Positions 1 through 11,372 of a DNA stretch of 64,000 nt are shown piece by piece. Position 1 is the stretch's first letter. Every line of letters begins with the position of its first letter. Under the pieces are notes generated by a model. The model did not search any database. It worked only from the letters and a program-made list of their open reading frames with translations, and was not told where the DNA came from. The DNA is from Strongyloides papillosus. Its lineage: Eukaryota; Nematoda; Chromadorea; Rhabditida; Strongyloididae. The translations under genes and the position numbers were made by a program. The stretch is from NCBI GenBank assembly GCA_005656395.1, contig SRSI01000010.1, positions 2,790,001 through 2,854,000 of the forward strand. Reading direction: 5' to 3'.

Positions 1-632
1 AAAAAAAATATAGTAATATACTTTGCTTTTATATGTGTTTTAAAGGTTTTAATAGATAAATAGAATAAAAATATACACATAGAGGTTATGGTACATATAT
101 AGATTTAAATGAAGAATAAATGTATAAACTTTGTTGTCAATTATTAAATGAAGAGGATATGTTAAGAAAAAATAACATTCATTCTTTCCAATTAAAATAT
201 ATTAATGAGAAATATACGAAAACTTTTAAAGTAATTTCATAAAGTTTTATAAATAAATTTATTAGAATTTGAAAAAAGCTATTAATGTATTCAAAATAAA
301 CTTCAATTGAGAAAGATTCACAAAAAAATAAAAATTATCCATTGATGCTCTGAAACATTTTGTTCGACTGATTTTTGAAAATAAATATTAAATACTACTT
401 GAAAGTTCATTCAAAATTTTGGAAAGGCATATCAAAAGGACTTGCCCTATTGATTAAAGAATGTGATTATAGGTGAATACTGTACTTGAAATGAATCTTT
501 CGCATTATGAGAATAAAATTCTAAAAACCGAATAAGTATCATCTTTAGACTTAAAAAATTTATCCAAATCCTAAAATAATTTAGAATTTTAACCATCGTT
601 TGTAAATGAACTTTATTGAATTAACAAACAAA
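1..632. other. Left flank of receptor array, noncoding
   Basis: No coding region is visible. The sequence from about 240 to 560 resembles the block that lies downstream of the other receptor copies in the array (for example around 3360-3700 and 30840-31150), so this is the 3' spacer of the first receptor unit. It contains only short AT-rich runs with many stops in all frames. Confidence 0.6.
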
Positions 633-1598
633 TTACCTTCGATAAGGAATTTTGATATTAACCTTGTTCTTAAACTTTTTAGAACATCCAAAAAAGGTTT
701 TCAATGCTTTTCTTAATTCCCTGCTAAAAATTAAATTTAACATAAACGTTAGTAATCTCCACTTACCATGAATAAATAAGAAAATAGAAATCACCAACAG
801 ATGTTAAATCAAATGCTACAATATAGAGAAAATAAATTATATGATCAAATGATTTAATTTCATATTTTAGGGTAATAGACTTACAAATATAGTAAGCCTC
901 AACAGTGGATAAAGTTAAAAAAATAAAAGTTGAGTATATGGTATAATACAGTTCTTTTTTGTATTTGTTACCAAGTTGATTGTGGTTCTTCAATGTTAAA
1001 ATGGTCATTACGTTGAAGATACATGTTGCAATATAAATGATTCCAGATAAAAAGACTTGACAAAAGATTTGATAATAAATTTCATTTTTAGATGTCAGAG
1101 ATGGGGCTAAGTAACCATATAGATCTGATTTTATGTATCTTGGATTGAATAGAATGGTCCCAAGTCCAATAATTGTTGAAAATAGGATAGAAGATAGTAA
1201 TATAATAACTATTTTTGACTTTGAAAAATAAAGTTTATATAATAAAGGATATTTAACAGCTATATATCTATTTATAGTAATAAAAAGTGTTATAAGAAAC
1301 ATAAAAGTTGTTTGTTGTGTTGCTAAAACATAGAGAGTTGTTGCCGTCCAATTATTTTTTTCCCAAAAATTAATAACAAATCCCCACTTAGGCAATTTAA
1401 CAAATATAAAAAGAGTTATAATAAAAATAATTTCATTTGTTAATTTACAGACAATTATTATATAAAATTGTTTGTTAAAATGAACATTCTTTTTTTGATT
1501 TCCTTTATTATAACAAATACTGACAGTATCATTAAAAGCGTTGACGGTATCTTATATATAATTTGAATGATGTCGGCAACCAAAATCACATCAACCAT
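633..1598 (-). pseudogene. Frameshifted serpentine chemoreceptor, array copy 1 (subtype A)
   Basis: This is a broken copy of the two-exon receptor found six times in the window. The start codon is at 1598, exon 1 runs 1598-767, the donor GTAAGT sits at 766 downward, and the 91-bp last exon is 723-633. Compared with intact copy 3, a T run on the plus strand near 1490-1496 has seven Ts instead of eight. That shifts the frame after TM1, at an AAA-AAG lysine stretch. Downstream of the shift the frame is open from TM2 to the end, with the NRYIAVKYP motif after TM3 and the usual LIYSW exon end. The original product would have been a roughly 307-residue 7TM receptor of the Srv/Srg type. A homopolymer sequencing error is possible. 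The 3' half is almost identical to that of copy 4. Confidence 0.75.
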
Positions 1599-2710
1599 CC
1601 TTAGAAGATAATTCTAGTATATTTCGTGAAAATAAGTTTCTCGTGAATCTGTGAAAATTATGGGTACTAAAAGTAATGTCATTAATCATTCATCAAACGA
1701 TATTTACAAAGAGACATAATTTGTAGTTTAGAATGATTATTTTAACCATATAAACTTCCGTTTAATAAAAAGCTAAGAATTTCTAGTCCTACAAAAAAAT
1801 TATTTTGATTTTTGAAGAAATAAAATATTTGAAGAGATTATCATTTTTTAAGCAAATGCTTTACTAGGAACAACATAATTCTGTTAATATATGTACTTAA
1901 ACTTAAAACTATATTTATTATTTGGGAATGGTAATATATTTGTAATTTATGTTTCATAATAAATTAAATTAGTTACAAATTAAAATAATTTCTATAAATA
2001 AAATTGTACAACATTAGAATAAAAAAGTGACAATACAAGATAATTCTTTTATTACGATATATTTCGACTAATGATAATATTGTTGTTTATATAGTACAAT
2101 AAATTATTAATGATAGAATATTATGCTTGTTTCGTTTTTAAAATAATTTTGCCGTTAATTAAAAAAAAGATATTTCTCCTAATTTCCTTTAATTGATAAT
2201 AATTGGAAAAAATTTAATATCCTTTCTATTCTTTTTTAAAATTTATATTATGAATATTTATAATAATAATGATATTCATATCACGTACTTTGTGTTATTT
2301 ACACTTTTGTTTTTCAACAATCTCATACTAATTTTTGTTCACCCCGAAAGCTTAATATGCAGCAGAAAATCATAGTTCAAGCTTTATTTTTTATATGTTG
2401 AATTTATAACGGAAAGTAATAGAAATATTTAAAACATCAATTAAGGATATATTAAATTTCATCTTTAAACATTTTTTTAAAAAACATTGTATTAACATAT
2501 CAAAACGATGAAAAGAAGTTTTTTCACATAATAAAATAAATATTACTTTTAGTCAGTTATTAAAGGTGTTAATTTTTATAAACAAATTTATTTTGTCAAA
2601 GTTTTAAATTATTTTTAAGAATCACAATAAGTATCTACCTTCGTAACAAAAAAAACGTAATACATTTCTTGAGATTATGTATTTTATTTTACAGTAAATA
2701 CATCATAAAA
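1599..2710. other. Duplicated array spacer
   Basis: This is noncoding AT-rich spacer between receptor copy 1 and the conserved 98-codon frame. Blocks of it, such as the segment around 2190-2390 containing CACGTACTTTGTGTTATTT, recur at about 5550, 26590, 29760 and 33060. A 60-codon plus-strand frame at 2193-2375 has a near-identical counterpart at 29664-29846 but is broken in the other copies, so I do not treat it as a gene. The spacer probably contains the promoter region of copy 1 immediately after 1598. Confidence 0.6.
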
Positions 2711-3007
2711 TTAAATACATACATCAATATAATTACTTATCAAGAAAAATTGATCATAATAAGGATATATTTCATACCATCCATCTTCTGTAAATGCTTT
2801 TTTAAATTCACAAAATGTTTTCGTAATTATTTCTTGTGTAGAAAAAGTTATTGTCGTAGAATAACCTTCAAGAAAATTATCATTCTTCTTCTTAATTTCA
2901 AACATTAGTCCCTTTATCTTATCCATATGTAGAAAAATAATAAGCCTTAATGCACCTACTTTTTTATCTATCAAATGAGCCATACAATATAATTCAAGCT
3001 TACTCAA
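2711..3007 (-). other. Conserved 98-codon open frame in spacer, copy 1
   Basis: An uninterrupted frame of 98 codons lies on the minus strand; its first ATG gives 90 residues from 2983. It has a near-identical twin at 27020-27316 (one residue different), a frameshifted third copy at about 30181-30480, and decayed copies near 5990-6290 and 22700-23000. The predicted peptide is hydrophilic with aromatic residues near its end (a WYEIYPYYDQFF segment) and a Lys/Asn-rich middle. It has no signal peptide or membrane helix, and I do not recognise a family. It sits on the same strand as the receptors, about 1.1 kb upstream of copy 1. It may be the last exon of a gene, a relic gene duplicated with the array, or chance. 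Confidence 0.3.
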
Positions 3008-3788
3008 TTTTTTTCTATGTCAAAAAATATAACTACTTCTATTAGATCTATATTAAATATTTATTGATCAATAATCTGCAAATTTTGCTTCGCAATCCTC
3101 TAAATCAGTTTTACATCTAATCGACCCGCTGCGCTCCTCACTGCTCGTATATTTTTATTATTGAAAGTTTAGAAATGGAAAACAATTTTCTGACGAAATG
3201 TTCTCCTCTAATATATTGTTGATAATACTAAATTTATACAGAAAATAAATAATAAATAAATACAAAATTTTAAATATAATTTTCGGATAATAAAAACAGA
3301 ATGAGTGATTTTTTATTATTAGAATAAATTTACTTCATCATTTATATAAACATGGATTTTTATGTATTTTTAAGAAGTTTTGTAAGTAAAGTTATTAGGA
3401 TCGGAAAAAAGCCATTAAAGTATTCAAAAATAAGCCTCAATGGAGAGGGATTTACAAGTGAAGTAATAAAAAAAATTTGGGAATTGTCAATTAATGCTTT
3501 GTTACTATTGAATGCCTGATTCTTGGAAAAAATATTGAACTATACTTGAAGGCCAATTTAAAATTTTCAGAAGGCATGCCAAAGGAATTTGTCCTAAAGA
3601 CAAAAAGAATGTGACTATTGTTAAATACTGTACTTGAAACTAACTTTCGCACATTATAAGAATAAGACTTTTTGAACAAAATAACCATCATTTCTGGTCT
3701 TGTAAAAATTATCCAAATTCAAAAAAAAATTAGAATTTAAACCATTATTTGTAATTGAATTATGCCTTTTAGAATTAAAAAAAACAAA
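3008..3788. other. Duplicated array spacer
   Basis: Noncoding spacer between the 98-codon frame and receptor copy 2. It is nearly identical to 27317-28097 and very similar to 30480-31255. It includes a short, relatively GC-rich patch at 3121-3150 (repeated at 27431 and 30593) and the 3' flanking block shared by all receptor copies. No gene is visible. Confidence 0.6.
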
Positions 3789-4764
3789 TTACCTTAGATA
3801 AGAGATTTTGGTATTAAATTTGTTATTGGATTTTCTAGAACATCCAAAAATAGTTTTTAAAGCGTTTCTTAATTCACTACTAAAAATTCAATTTTACTAA
3901 GACATTATTGTTAAAAATCTGCACTTACCATATATAAATAAGGAAATAGAAATCTCCAAAAGATGATAAATCAAATGCCACTAAATGGAGAAAATAAACT
4001 ATATGACTAAATGATTTAATTTCATACTTTCTAGCAATCATGTTGCAAACAAAGAAAGCTTCAACAAATAATAAAGTTACAAAAATAAAAATTGAGTATA
4101 TAACATAACATAATTCTTTTTTGTATTTATTACCAATTATATTGTGTTTCTTTAACGATAAAATAGCCATTACGTTAAAAGTACATGTTGCAATGGAAAT
4201 GAGTCCAAATAAAAAAATTGTGTAAAAGATTTGATAATAAATTATATTCTTAGACTTAAAAATAGGGATAAAGTAACCAAATAAATCAGATTTTTTGTAT
4301 GTTGGATTAAAAAAAATATTTCCAAGTCCAATAATTGTTGATAATACTATAGAAAATAGTAATATAATAAAAACTATTTTTGACTTTGAAAAATAAAGTT
4401 TATATGATAAAGGATACTTAACAGCTATACATCTATTTATACTAATTAAAAGTGTTATGAAAAACATGAAAGTTGTTTGTTGCGTTGCTAAAACATGGAA
4501 TATTGATGCCGTCCAATCATTGTTTTCCATAAAATTATTATAAAATCCCCATTTAGGAAATCTAAACAAAAAATAAACAGTCATAGTATAAGCAATTTCA
4601 TTAGTTAATTTACAAACAATTATTGTATAAAATTGTTTGTTAAAATGGACATTTTTATTTTTGATTTCTTTTATTATAACATATATTGATAGAATCATTA
4701 AAAGCATTGATGGTATCTTATATATAAGTTGAATAATGTCGACAACCACAGTCACATAAACCAT
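3789..4764 (-). CDS. Serpentine chemoreceptor, array copy 2 (subtype B), Srv/Srg-like 7TM GPCR
   Basis: This is a two-exon gene on the minus strand. Exon 1 runs 4764-3929 from an ATG to a GTAAGT donor (the codon before the donor is split), the intron is 49 bp, and exon 2 is 3879-3789, giving 308 residues. Seven hydrophobic segments are visible: about residues 9-30, 45-67, 92-116, 129-151, 173-200, 218-240 and 254-277. After TM3 the motif NRCIAVKYP replaces the DRY box, as in many nematode chemoreceptors. The short cytoplasmic tail has a conserved GCSRK element and a basic end. The size and motif fit the Srv/Srg superfamily of putative chemosensory receptors on neuron membranes. Ligand and G protein cannot be told from the sequence. 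The family is secure as a nematode serpentine receptor; the exact class (Srv, Srg or related) is less so. Confidence 0.82.
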
Positions 4765-6876
4765 TTTTAGAATCTTGATCTAAGATATTGCTATATATAT
4801 GCATGGATTTGTAAGGTAACTTACGTTTAAACCAACTACTCTTGGCTAAGTTACCTATTTCTATACTTTATTATATATTTTTTTAGTTTTATATATGAAT
4901 AAATAATTATTTTAAATATTGCATATATACAGTTAGAAAAATTTTCTCATGAACTTATAGAAATTATTTTTACTGAAAATAACGTTATTAATCATTTATC
5001 AAACGATATTTACAAAAAGAACGTAATCTATAGTTTGAAGTGATTATTTTAATCATATAAACTTTTGCTTAATTAACAGCTAAAAAATTTTAGTCCTATA
5101 AACAAAAAAAATTATTTTGATTTTTGTTATTCTAATAATTTTGAAGAAAGCATCATCTTATTTTTAGCAAATGCTTCATTATGGACATCAGAACTCTGTT
5201 AATCCATGCACTTTAACTCAAAAGTATATTTATTATTTGGAAATGTTTATATATTTAAAATTTATGTTTAATAATAAATTAAATTAATTATAAATTAAAT
5301 AATTTTTATGAAAAAACATATTCGCCACTAGAATTAAAACGTGATGATAATAAAATAACTATTTTATTACGATATATTTCAACTAAAAATTAATGTTGTT
5401 GTGAAGATAGTACAATAAAATAATGACGAATGAATATTATGCTTATTTCGTTTTTAAAATAAATTTGCCGTTAACTAAAAAAAATTTAATATCCATTCTA
5501 TTCATTTTTAAAACTTATATAATGAATATTTACAATAATAATAATATTCACATTACGTAGTTTTTGTTATTTACACTTTTGTTTTTCAACAATCTCATGC
5601 TATTTTTAGTTTATGCCGAAAACCTGATAAACTGCAAGAAATCACAGTGCAAACTTTATTTTTAATAAGTTAAATTTACAACGGAGAAATAATAAAAATA
5701 TTAAAAAAGCAATTAAAAATATAATGAATTTAATCATCAAACAATTTTTTTTATAAACATTGAATTGAACATAGTTAGGCAATTAAAAGAATTTTTTTTC
5801 ATACAAAAAAAGTATTATTTTTAATCACTACAAAGTGTTAGTTCTTATAAACAAATTTTTTTAGTCATTTAAATTACCCCTAAGGATCACAGTATACATC
5901 TACTTTTTGAATAAAAATTATAATACATATTTCGAGATTAAATATTTATTTTTTGTACATACTTAATTAAATTGGTGACATACATTATTACAATTACTCA
6001 TAAAGAAAAATTAATCATAATCAGGATATTTTGCATTTTATTCATTTTTTGTAAAAACTCTGCTAAATTAAGAAAAGTTTGGTAGTTAACTCTGATGTAG
6101 CAAAAGTTATTGTCATAAATTATCCGTTATCTATTTTTTCAAGAATGTTGACATTCTTTTTTTCACCTCAAACAATAGTTCTTTTATCTTATCTGTATGT
6201 GGAAAAACAATTATTCTTAATGCACATACTGTTTTACTTAGTAAATTATTCATACCATATAATTCAAGGACACTCAAAATTTTAATGCCAAAAAACATTA
6301 TTGTTCCTATTTGATCTACGTCAAAGTTTTTAATAAATATTCTGCAAAAGCTACTTTAACATCCTCAAAATTAGTTTCTCAATAAACCAACCTGCTGCGC
6401 TTATCGTTCCTTGTATATTTTCATTATTAAAAATTTAAAAATCGAAAATAATTTTTTGGTGAAAATTTTTCCTCTAATGTATTTTGATAATATTTAGTTT
6501 ATACAGAAAAATAAATAAATACAAAAAATTATAATATAATTTTCAGGTAATAAGAGAAACAGATCAAACACCTTTTTTATTTATAAAAAAAATTTATTTC
6601 ACCATACGTTTAACCAAATCTTTTGGTATTCATTTACGAAATTTTGTAAATAAAGCTGTTAAAATCGGAAAAAAAGCTATTAATGTATTCAAAAATAAGC
6701 TGCAATAGAGAGAGACTTACAAATAAAATAATAAAATTTTTCTTGGAAATTGTTAATTATTATTTTGGCACAATTGATTCCTGAAGAAAATATTGAACTA
6801 TACTTAAAGTTTAATTCAAAATTTTCGGAAGGCATACCAAATAAACTTTCCTTAGAGATCATAGAATTTGATTATA
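4765..6876. other. Array spacer, older diverged copy
   Basis: Noncoding spacer continuing to the insertion site of the 13.4-kb composite element at 6877. The segment 5960-6290 is a decayed copy of the conserved 98-codon frame, recognisable by its alignment with 2700-3010 but with several stops and indels. The stretch 5200-5680 matches 32690-33180 closely, so the spacers beside the two B-type receptors share a recent origin. No intact gene is present. Confidence 0.6.
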
Positions 6877-6907
6877 CACACAAAAACGATTTCTGACATT
6901 TTGGTAT

Positions 6908-7055
6908 AGTAAAAATGCAAATTTAGTATAAATTTTATACTATATTAAATTATAAATTTCACATTTTTATCATTATTATATCTTTGTCTTTTGATATTTA
7001 TTATATTCATTTATTTTAATTATAGATATTAAGAGACAAATAAATTAAATTTACT
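6908..7055 (+). repeat. 5' LTR of retrotransposon 1
   Basis: This 148-bp direct repeat is identical by eye to 11373-11520. It begins AGTAAA and ends TTTACT, a perfect 6-bp inverted terminus instead of the usual TG...CA. The four bases before it (GTAT, 6904-6907) are repeated after the 3' LTR. Confidence 0.93.
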
Positions 7056-7168
7056 CTTACTGTTGCCGTTAAAGATTTGATAAAATTCGTTTTACTTGGG
7101 AACGAAGAAGTCAAATTCATCATCGATACTGCCGATAAGGTGCATCTGGAACAAACCTGGAATCGATA

Positions 7169-10100
7169 GTGGAAGATATCATTTCTAGGATAAATCGTGA
7201 TTCTGACGTAGAGGAGGTTCCACCTGGGTTAAACTTAGATACTGACAAAGAAGGGTATCTGTCTGAAGAGGAAGTAAACACTGTTATAGAGAAGGATATC
7301 TCTGGGTTAAGTGTTAATACTTTTGTGGAGGAAATTTCATCAAGTGTTGTAGTGGTAAAGAAGACTGCAAAGATGAATGCATGGTTATGTCATCCTCTGT
7401 ATGAAGATACCAAAGATGTCGGTGAATGGTTAGATGGTCTGAAGATGTCATCAATGATCGATGACGTGGAAGAGAGGAAATGTACCTATTTAGCTCATCT
7501 ACGTGGCAATGATACAATTAAGAAAATTATCAGTTCTTATTGCAGTGATGTAACTAATTGGAGTGATCTTAAAACTATTCTGGTTAAGCGATGTGGTAAA
7601 GGTATCAGTAAAGAGTTGTCAATGATGAAGTTGAAGACCTTTGAGTTTAAAGTTAATGAAGGTATTAAAGATCAAGTAATTGAGTTCGGAAAGCTAATTG
7701 ATGTTATTTTACCTGATGAGTTGTCAAGTGATCTTGGTATGGATATTAAGAAATTGATTCTTCAAACTTATTTGAGAGATCATAATGTTTTATGGAATCG
7801 TTGTAATGATGGGAAACATGATAATATGTATGAACTTGCTGGTGATTTGGAAATGACATGGGCTAGAAAGAAAAGTTCAAGTGGTAATAATTTTCATGGT
7901 AGAAAGAAGTTCATAGATAAGAAGGATAATGTTAAGACTGAGATTAAAGGTAGTAATGGTAAATGTTTTGGATGTGGTGAGGCTGGCCACTATAAAAATA
8001 ATTGTCCAAAGTCTGGTGATAAGGTTAAGAAGATTAACGGTCCTGTTGAAAATGCTAAAAGAGTTGAACAACTAGAAAATATGATTGAGAAGTTGTTAGA
8101 AAAAGAACATTTTGGTGAATTTGTTAGGAGAACGAATGATTTAAAGAATGGTACTCTTGTTGATGGTTCGAAACTAACGTCTCGTAGGGCGGATTGTAAA
8201 GCTGAATTTTATCTGCCAATTGGTATTTCTTATGGTAGTGAAGATGTTAAGTTTAAGCCTGTGGTAGGTTTGGTAGATACTGGAAGCACTAAATGCATAA
8301 TTTCACGTTCAACTGCGAATTTGATTGGTATTTCTTGTGATTTCTTACGTCCGAAAACATATAGTTTAGCTAACAATTCTAGTTGGAGAGTGTTAGGTGA
8401 AGTTGAAGTTCAAATTAAAGTTGGTAAAAATGTTGTAGATGTACAAGTAGCTGTTGTCCCTGATTCTGAAGTCTCACAGTCTCATAATAAATTTCAAATG
8501 TTGTTGGGAAGTGATTTGCTTAAAGCTTGTGGAATTGTTATTGACTTTAAGAATATGAAAATGTACATGGATGATAAACAGTTGGTATCATTTAATGAAG
8601 TTAAAGCAAATTTTGTTCGTTTGGTTAGAAATGTACGTAGAATTAACATAGATATGGCGCAATCCATTGTAAAGAAGTTTCCAGAAGTAATGTCGAGAGA
8701 GAAAACTGATATTGGAGAATGCACAATTTCTGCAAGACCTATCTTGTTTGTAGAAGGAGCGAAATTTCCTAAGATAACAAGATTCAATCATAATTATGAA
8801 AAACAGAAGATTATTGCTGCTCAAATTAAGGAGTGGAAAAATATGGGTGTCTTAGAAGAAGCTGATGCTCAAATAATTCTCAATGTTACTGTTGTTCGAA
8901 AGAAAGAAGCAATTCTTGAGGAAGAGATTGATGGAAATGTCATGCAATCCCATGCTGTTAGTGGATGGAGAACTTGTATTGATGGTCGTCTTGCTAATAA
9001 GATTCTTCAGTATGTTTCTTATGGTACTAAAGTTTTATCTCAACGTTTATCTCAATTGCAAGGTGCTACTAAGTTTAGTAATTTTGATTTAAGACAGTTT
9101 TATTTGCAAGTAAAAATGGCAGATGTTAATCTTAATCAATTTGGTGTTCAATGTCCTATCAGTAACAAGGTTTTTGCATTAAGAAGAATTCCGTTTGGTC
9201 TGTCTGTTAGTAGTAGTTTATGTCAAGAAGTATTAGATAAGGTTTTAATGATGGCTGAGATTGAAATATGCAAGACATTGATGTTAGATGGTGAGATGGA
9301 GAAAATTGCTCCGGAAAGGAAATTTGGTTTGTTTTCATATCAAGATGATATTGTGTTCTTTACAAAGAAAGAGTTGGAGTCTTCACATTTTAAAATGGTC
9401 GAGATAATTTTTCAAACGTTTAAACAGGTGAATTTGAAAATTAATGTAGCGAAGATGTCATTAAACGTGGATGAAATTCAATTTTTGAACTTTATGGTAA
9501 GTGCTAAAGGTTTAGCTCCATGTTTAGAATATGTCAAAGCTATTCAAGAAGTCCAAGCTCCAGTAGGAAAGAAGTCGTTGCAAAGATTCATTGGTATGGT
9601 ACAATATTATCGTATTTTTATAGACAATATTACAAAGAAACAATTGCCACTGCTTAAGTTATTGGAAAAGAATTCTATCTGGAAATGGGGAAAGGAGGAA
9701 CAAAATAGTTTTGAAATGTTAAAGATGGATTTGATTAATGCTGCACAAATTAAATTACCTGATGTTATGAAAAGATTTTATTTATTCACTGATTGTTCTA
9801 AAGATTGTGAGGCAGGAGTTCTTGCTCAAGAAGATGAAGAATTTGGTAATGCCTTAAGACCATGTGCCTTTTATTCAAAACGTTTACATTGTTCTGGTTA
9901 TACTCCAAGTGTGTTATTAGAATTACGTGCTCTATGTAACAGTTTATTGTATTTCAAGAAGTTAGTTGGAAATGCTCAAGTAATTGCTAAGAGTGATCAT
10001 AAACCCTTGATAAGTATGTTGACTAATGGTAAAGAAAGTAGTTCTAAGTTTATGAAATATATCAATCTTATAAATGAGTTTGGAAATGTTGAAGTAATGT

Positions 10101-11290
10101 TTATAGAAGGAAAGAAAAATATACCTGCTGATTTTTTATCTCGTGCATTTGTTAGGAAAGTAATGGTTAATGATTCTGTTAAAGATAGCCCTCCAGATCC
10201 AAATAAAATGAAAGAAATTTTTCATCAATATCATGATTGTTTAGGTCACGCTAGTTTAGCAAGATGTACACCTATTGTTTTGTTACGTCATAATTGGATT
10301 GGTATTAAACGTGATCTAGCTAACTATATTGACCAGTGTTCTACATGTAAAGTTGCCGTTGCTAAGTATAAAGAAAGGATGAAAGTAAATGTTATTGTAC
10401 CTTCTAGACCACTTCAGATGTTGGCTATGGATGTTTCTGGGCCTCATAAAATAAGTTTGTCTGGTCATAAATATGTTTTAGGAGTTGTAGATGTTTTTTC
10501 TAAATATTTATGGTTATTTCCTTTATGTGATATCAAGACAAGTACAATAAGTAAAGAGTTAGAAACAAGAATTTTTATCCCATTCTCGTCTCCAATTTAC
10601 ATGCGTAGTGATTGTGCTTCAACTATGTTAGGAGGAGAGGTAAAGACATTGATGGAAAAATATAATGTTATTGTTGATCCAGGAATTGTTGGATATAAAC
10701 AGTCAAATTGTATGATTGAAAGGTGTTTCAGATCTTTAAATATTACAATGAGGAAAAGTCTTGATAATTTTGATTTATGGAATGAAGTTGTATGGTCAAC
10801 AATGTATTCATATAATAGACTAGTTCATGGTACCACTTTGCACACACCGTATGAAATTATGTTTGGTCAAAAGCCGATTCTCAAATCAGATGACAGGAAG
10901 GAGGTTGAAAAAATTGCTGATTTTAAAGATAATGAAATAATTAGAAGTCAAACATACCTTTTAGTTGAACAGTTAATAGAAGCTGTTAGAGGAAAACGTT
11001 ATGATGAAGATAGTTATGAAGTAACACGCTGTGGTAATGATGATAAATTAAATGTAACCGACAAACCACTGGGTGATCTTGAAAAGAAAAGTCCTTTGAA
11101 AAAACTTAAGGTTGGTGATCGCGTTATCATTCGTAATCATACTAGTGGTAAATGGGATGTGATCTATTCTGGAGGTAATGATAATGCATATATTGTCAAA
11201 TCACTCTTAAAGAATGCTGCTTATGTAGTCAAGGAAAAGAAAAGAGGACGTCCTAAGAAAGTTCATTTACAAGATATTAAACTTATTTAA
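7169..11290 (+). CDS. Gag-Pol polyprotein of retrotransposon 1
   Basis: One frame encodes the structural and enzymatic proteins of an LTR retrotransposon. In order: an acidic N-terminus; Gag; a CCHC zinc knuckle at about residues 265-278 (CFGCGEAGHYKNNC); an aspartic protease with DTGS at about 370; reverse transcriptase with YQDD at about 724; RNase H with its TDCSKD segment near 871; an HHCC integrase zinc domain from about 1018; and a DDE catalytic core with D near 1088, D near 1148 and the glutamate exactly 36 residues later (D-35-E). It ends in a basic tail (KKRGRPKK). The frame has no ATG before residue 68. Its 5' end opens after a stop at 7136-7138 and the first likely start is a GTG at 7169, so the true start is uncertain: non-AUG, leaky or spliced. 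No catalytic residue appears to be missing. Confidence 0.93.
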   Translation: MEDIISRINRDSDVEEVPPGLNLDTDKEGYLSEEEVNTVIEKDISGLSVNTFVEEISSSVVVVKKTAKMNAWLCHPLYEDTKDVGEWLDGLKMSSMIDDVEERKCTYLAHLRGNDTIKKIISSYCSDVTNWSDLKTILVKRCGKGISKELSMMKLKTFEFKVNEGIKDQVIEFGKLIDVILPDELSSDLGMDIKKLILQTYLRDHNVLWNRCNDGKHDNMYELAGDLEMTWARKKSSSGNNFHGRKKFIDKKDNVKTEIKGSNGKCFGCGEAGHYKNNCPKSGDKVKKINGPVENAKRVEQLENMIEKLLEKEHFGEFVRRTNDLKNGTLVDGSKLTSRRADCKAEFYLPIGISYGSEDVKFKPVVGLVDTGSTKCIISRSTANLIGISCDFLRPKTYSLANNSSWRVLGEVEVQIKVGKNVVDVQVAVVPDSEVSQSHNKFQMLLGSDLLKACGIVIDFKNMKMYMDDKQLVSFNEVKANFVRLVRNVRRINIDMAQSIVKKFPEVMSREKTDIGECTISARPILFVEGAKFPKITRFNHNYEKQKIIAAQIKEWKNMGVLEEADAQIILNVTVVRKKEAILEEEIDGNVMQSHAVSGWRTCIDGRLANKILQYVSYGTKVLSQRLSQLQGATKFSNFDLRQFYLQVKMADVNLNQFGVQCPISNKVFALRRIPFGLSVSSSLCQEVLDKVLMMAEIEICKTLMLDGEMEKIAPERKFGLFSYQDDIVFFTKKELESSHFKMVEIIFQTFKQVNLKINVAKMSLNVDEIQFLNFMVSAKGLAPCLEYVKAIQEVQAPVGKKSLQRFIGMVQYYRIFIDNITKKQLPLLKLLEKNSIWKWGKEEQNSFEMLKMDLINAAQIKLPDVMKRFYLFTDCSKDCEAGVLAQEDEEFGNALRPCAFYSKRLHCSGYTPSVLLELRALCNSLLYFKKLVGNAQVIAKSDHKPLISMLTNGKESSSKFMKYINLINEFGNVEVMFIEGKKNIPADFLSRAFVRKVMVNDSVKDSPPDPNKMKEIFHQYHDCLGHASLARCTPIVLLRHNWIGIKRDLANYIDQCSTCKVAVAKYKERMKVNVIVPSRPLQMLAMDVSGPHKISLSGHKYVLGVVDVFSKYLWLFPLCDIKTSTISKELETRIFIPFSSPIYMRSDCASTMLGGEVKTLMEKYNVIVDPGIVGYKQSNCMIERCFRSLNITMRKSLDNFDLWNEVVWSTMYSYNRLVHGTTLHTPYEIMFGQKPILKSDDRKEVEKIADFKDNEIIRSQTYLLVEQLIEAVRGKRYDEDSYEVTRCGNDDKLNVTDKPLGDLEKKSPLKKLKVGDRVIIRNHTSGKWDVIYSGGNDNAYIVKSLLKNAAYVVKEKKRGRPKKVHLQDIKLI

Positions 11291-11372
11291 TGCTGTTTAT
11301 GGTAATGGAAGTTTTAAGCAGGGAGATATTTGGAAAAAAATGTTTAATTTGTATTTTAAATTTGTGGGGAGA

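Noticed and set aside
2193..2375. 60-codon plus-strand frame, repeated at 29664-29846
   Set aside because: It is simply part of the duplicated spacer, is broken in the other spacer copies, is mostly Phe/Leu/Ile from T-rich DNA, and has no splice or family support.
2669..2908. 79-codon plus-strand frame (also at 26978 and 30139)
   Set aside because: It is antisense to the conserved 98-codon minus-strand frame and conserved only because the DNA is duplicated.
3121..3150. GC-rich patch repeated in spacers as a possible tRNA or RNA gene
   Set aside because: It is only about 30 bp, with no cloverleaf or internal promoter boxes.
7314..9092. Several 64-97-codon frames overlapping retrotransposon 1
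   Set aside because: They are shadow frames of the polyprotein with no domain features.
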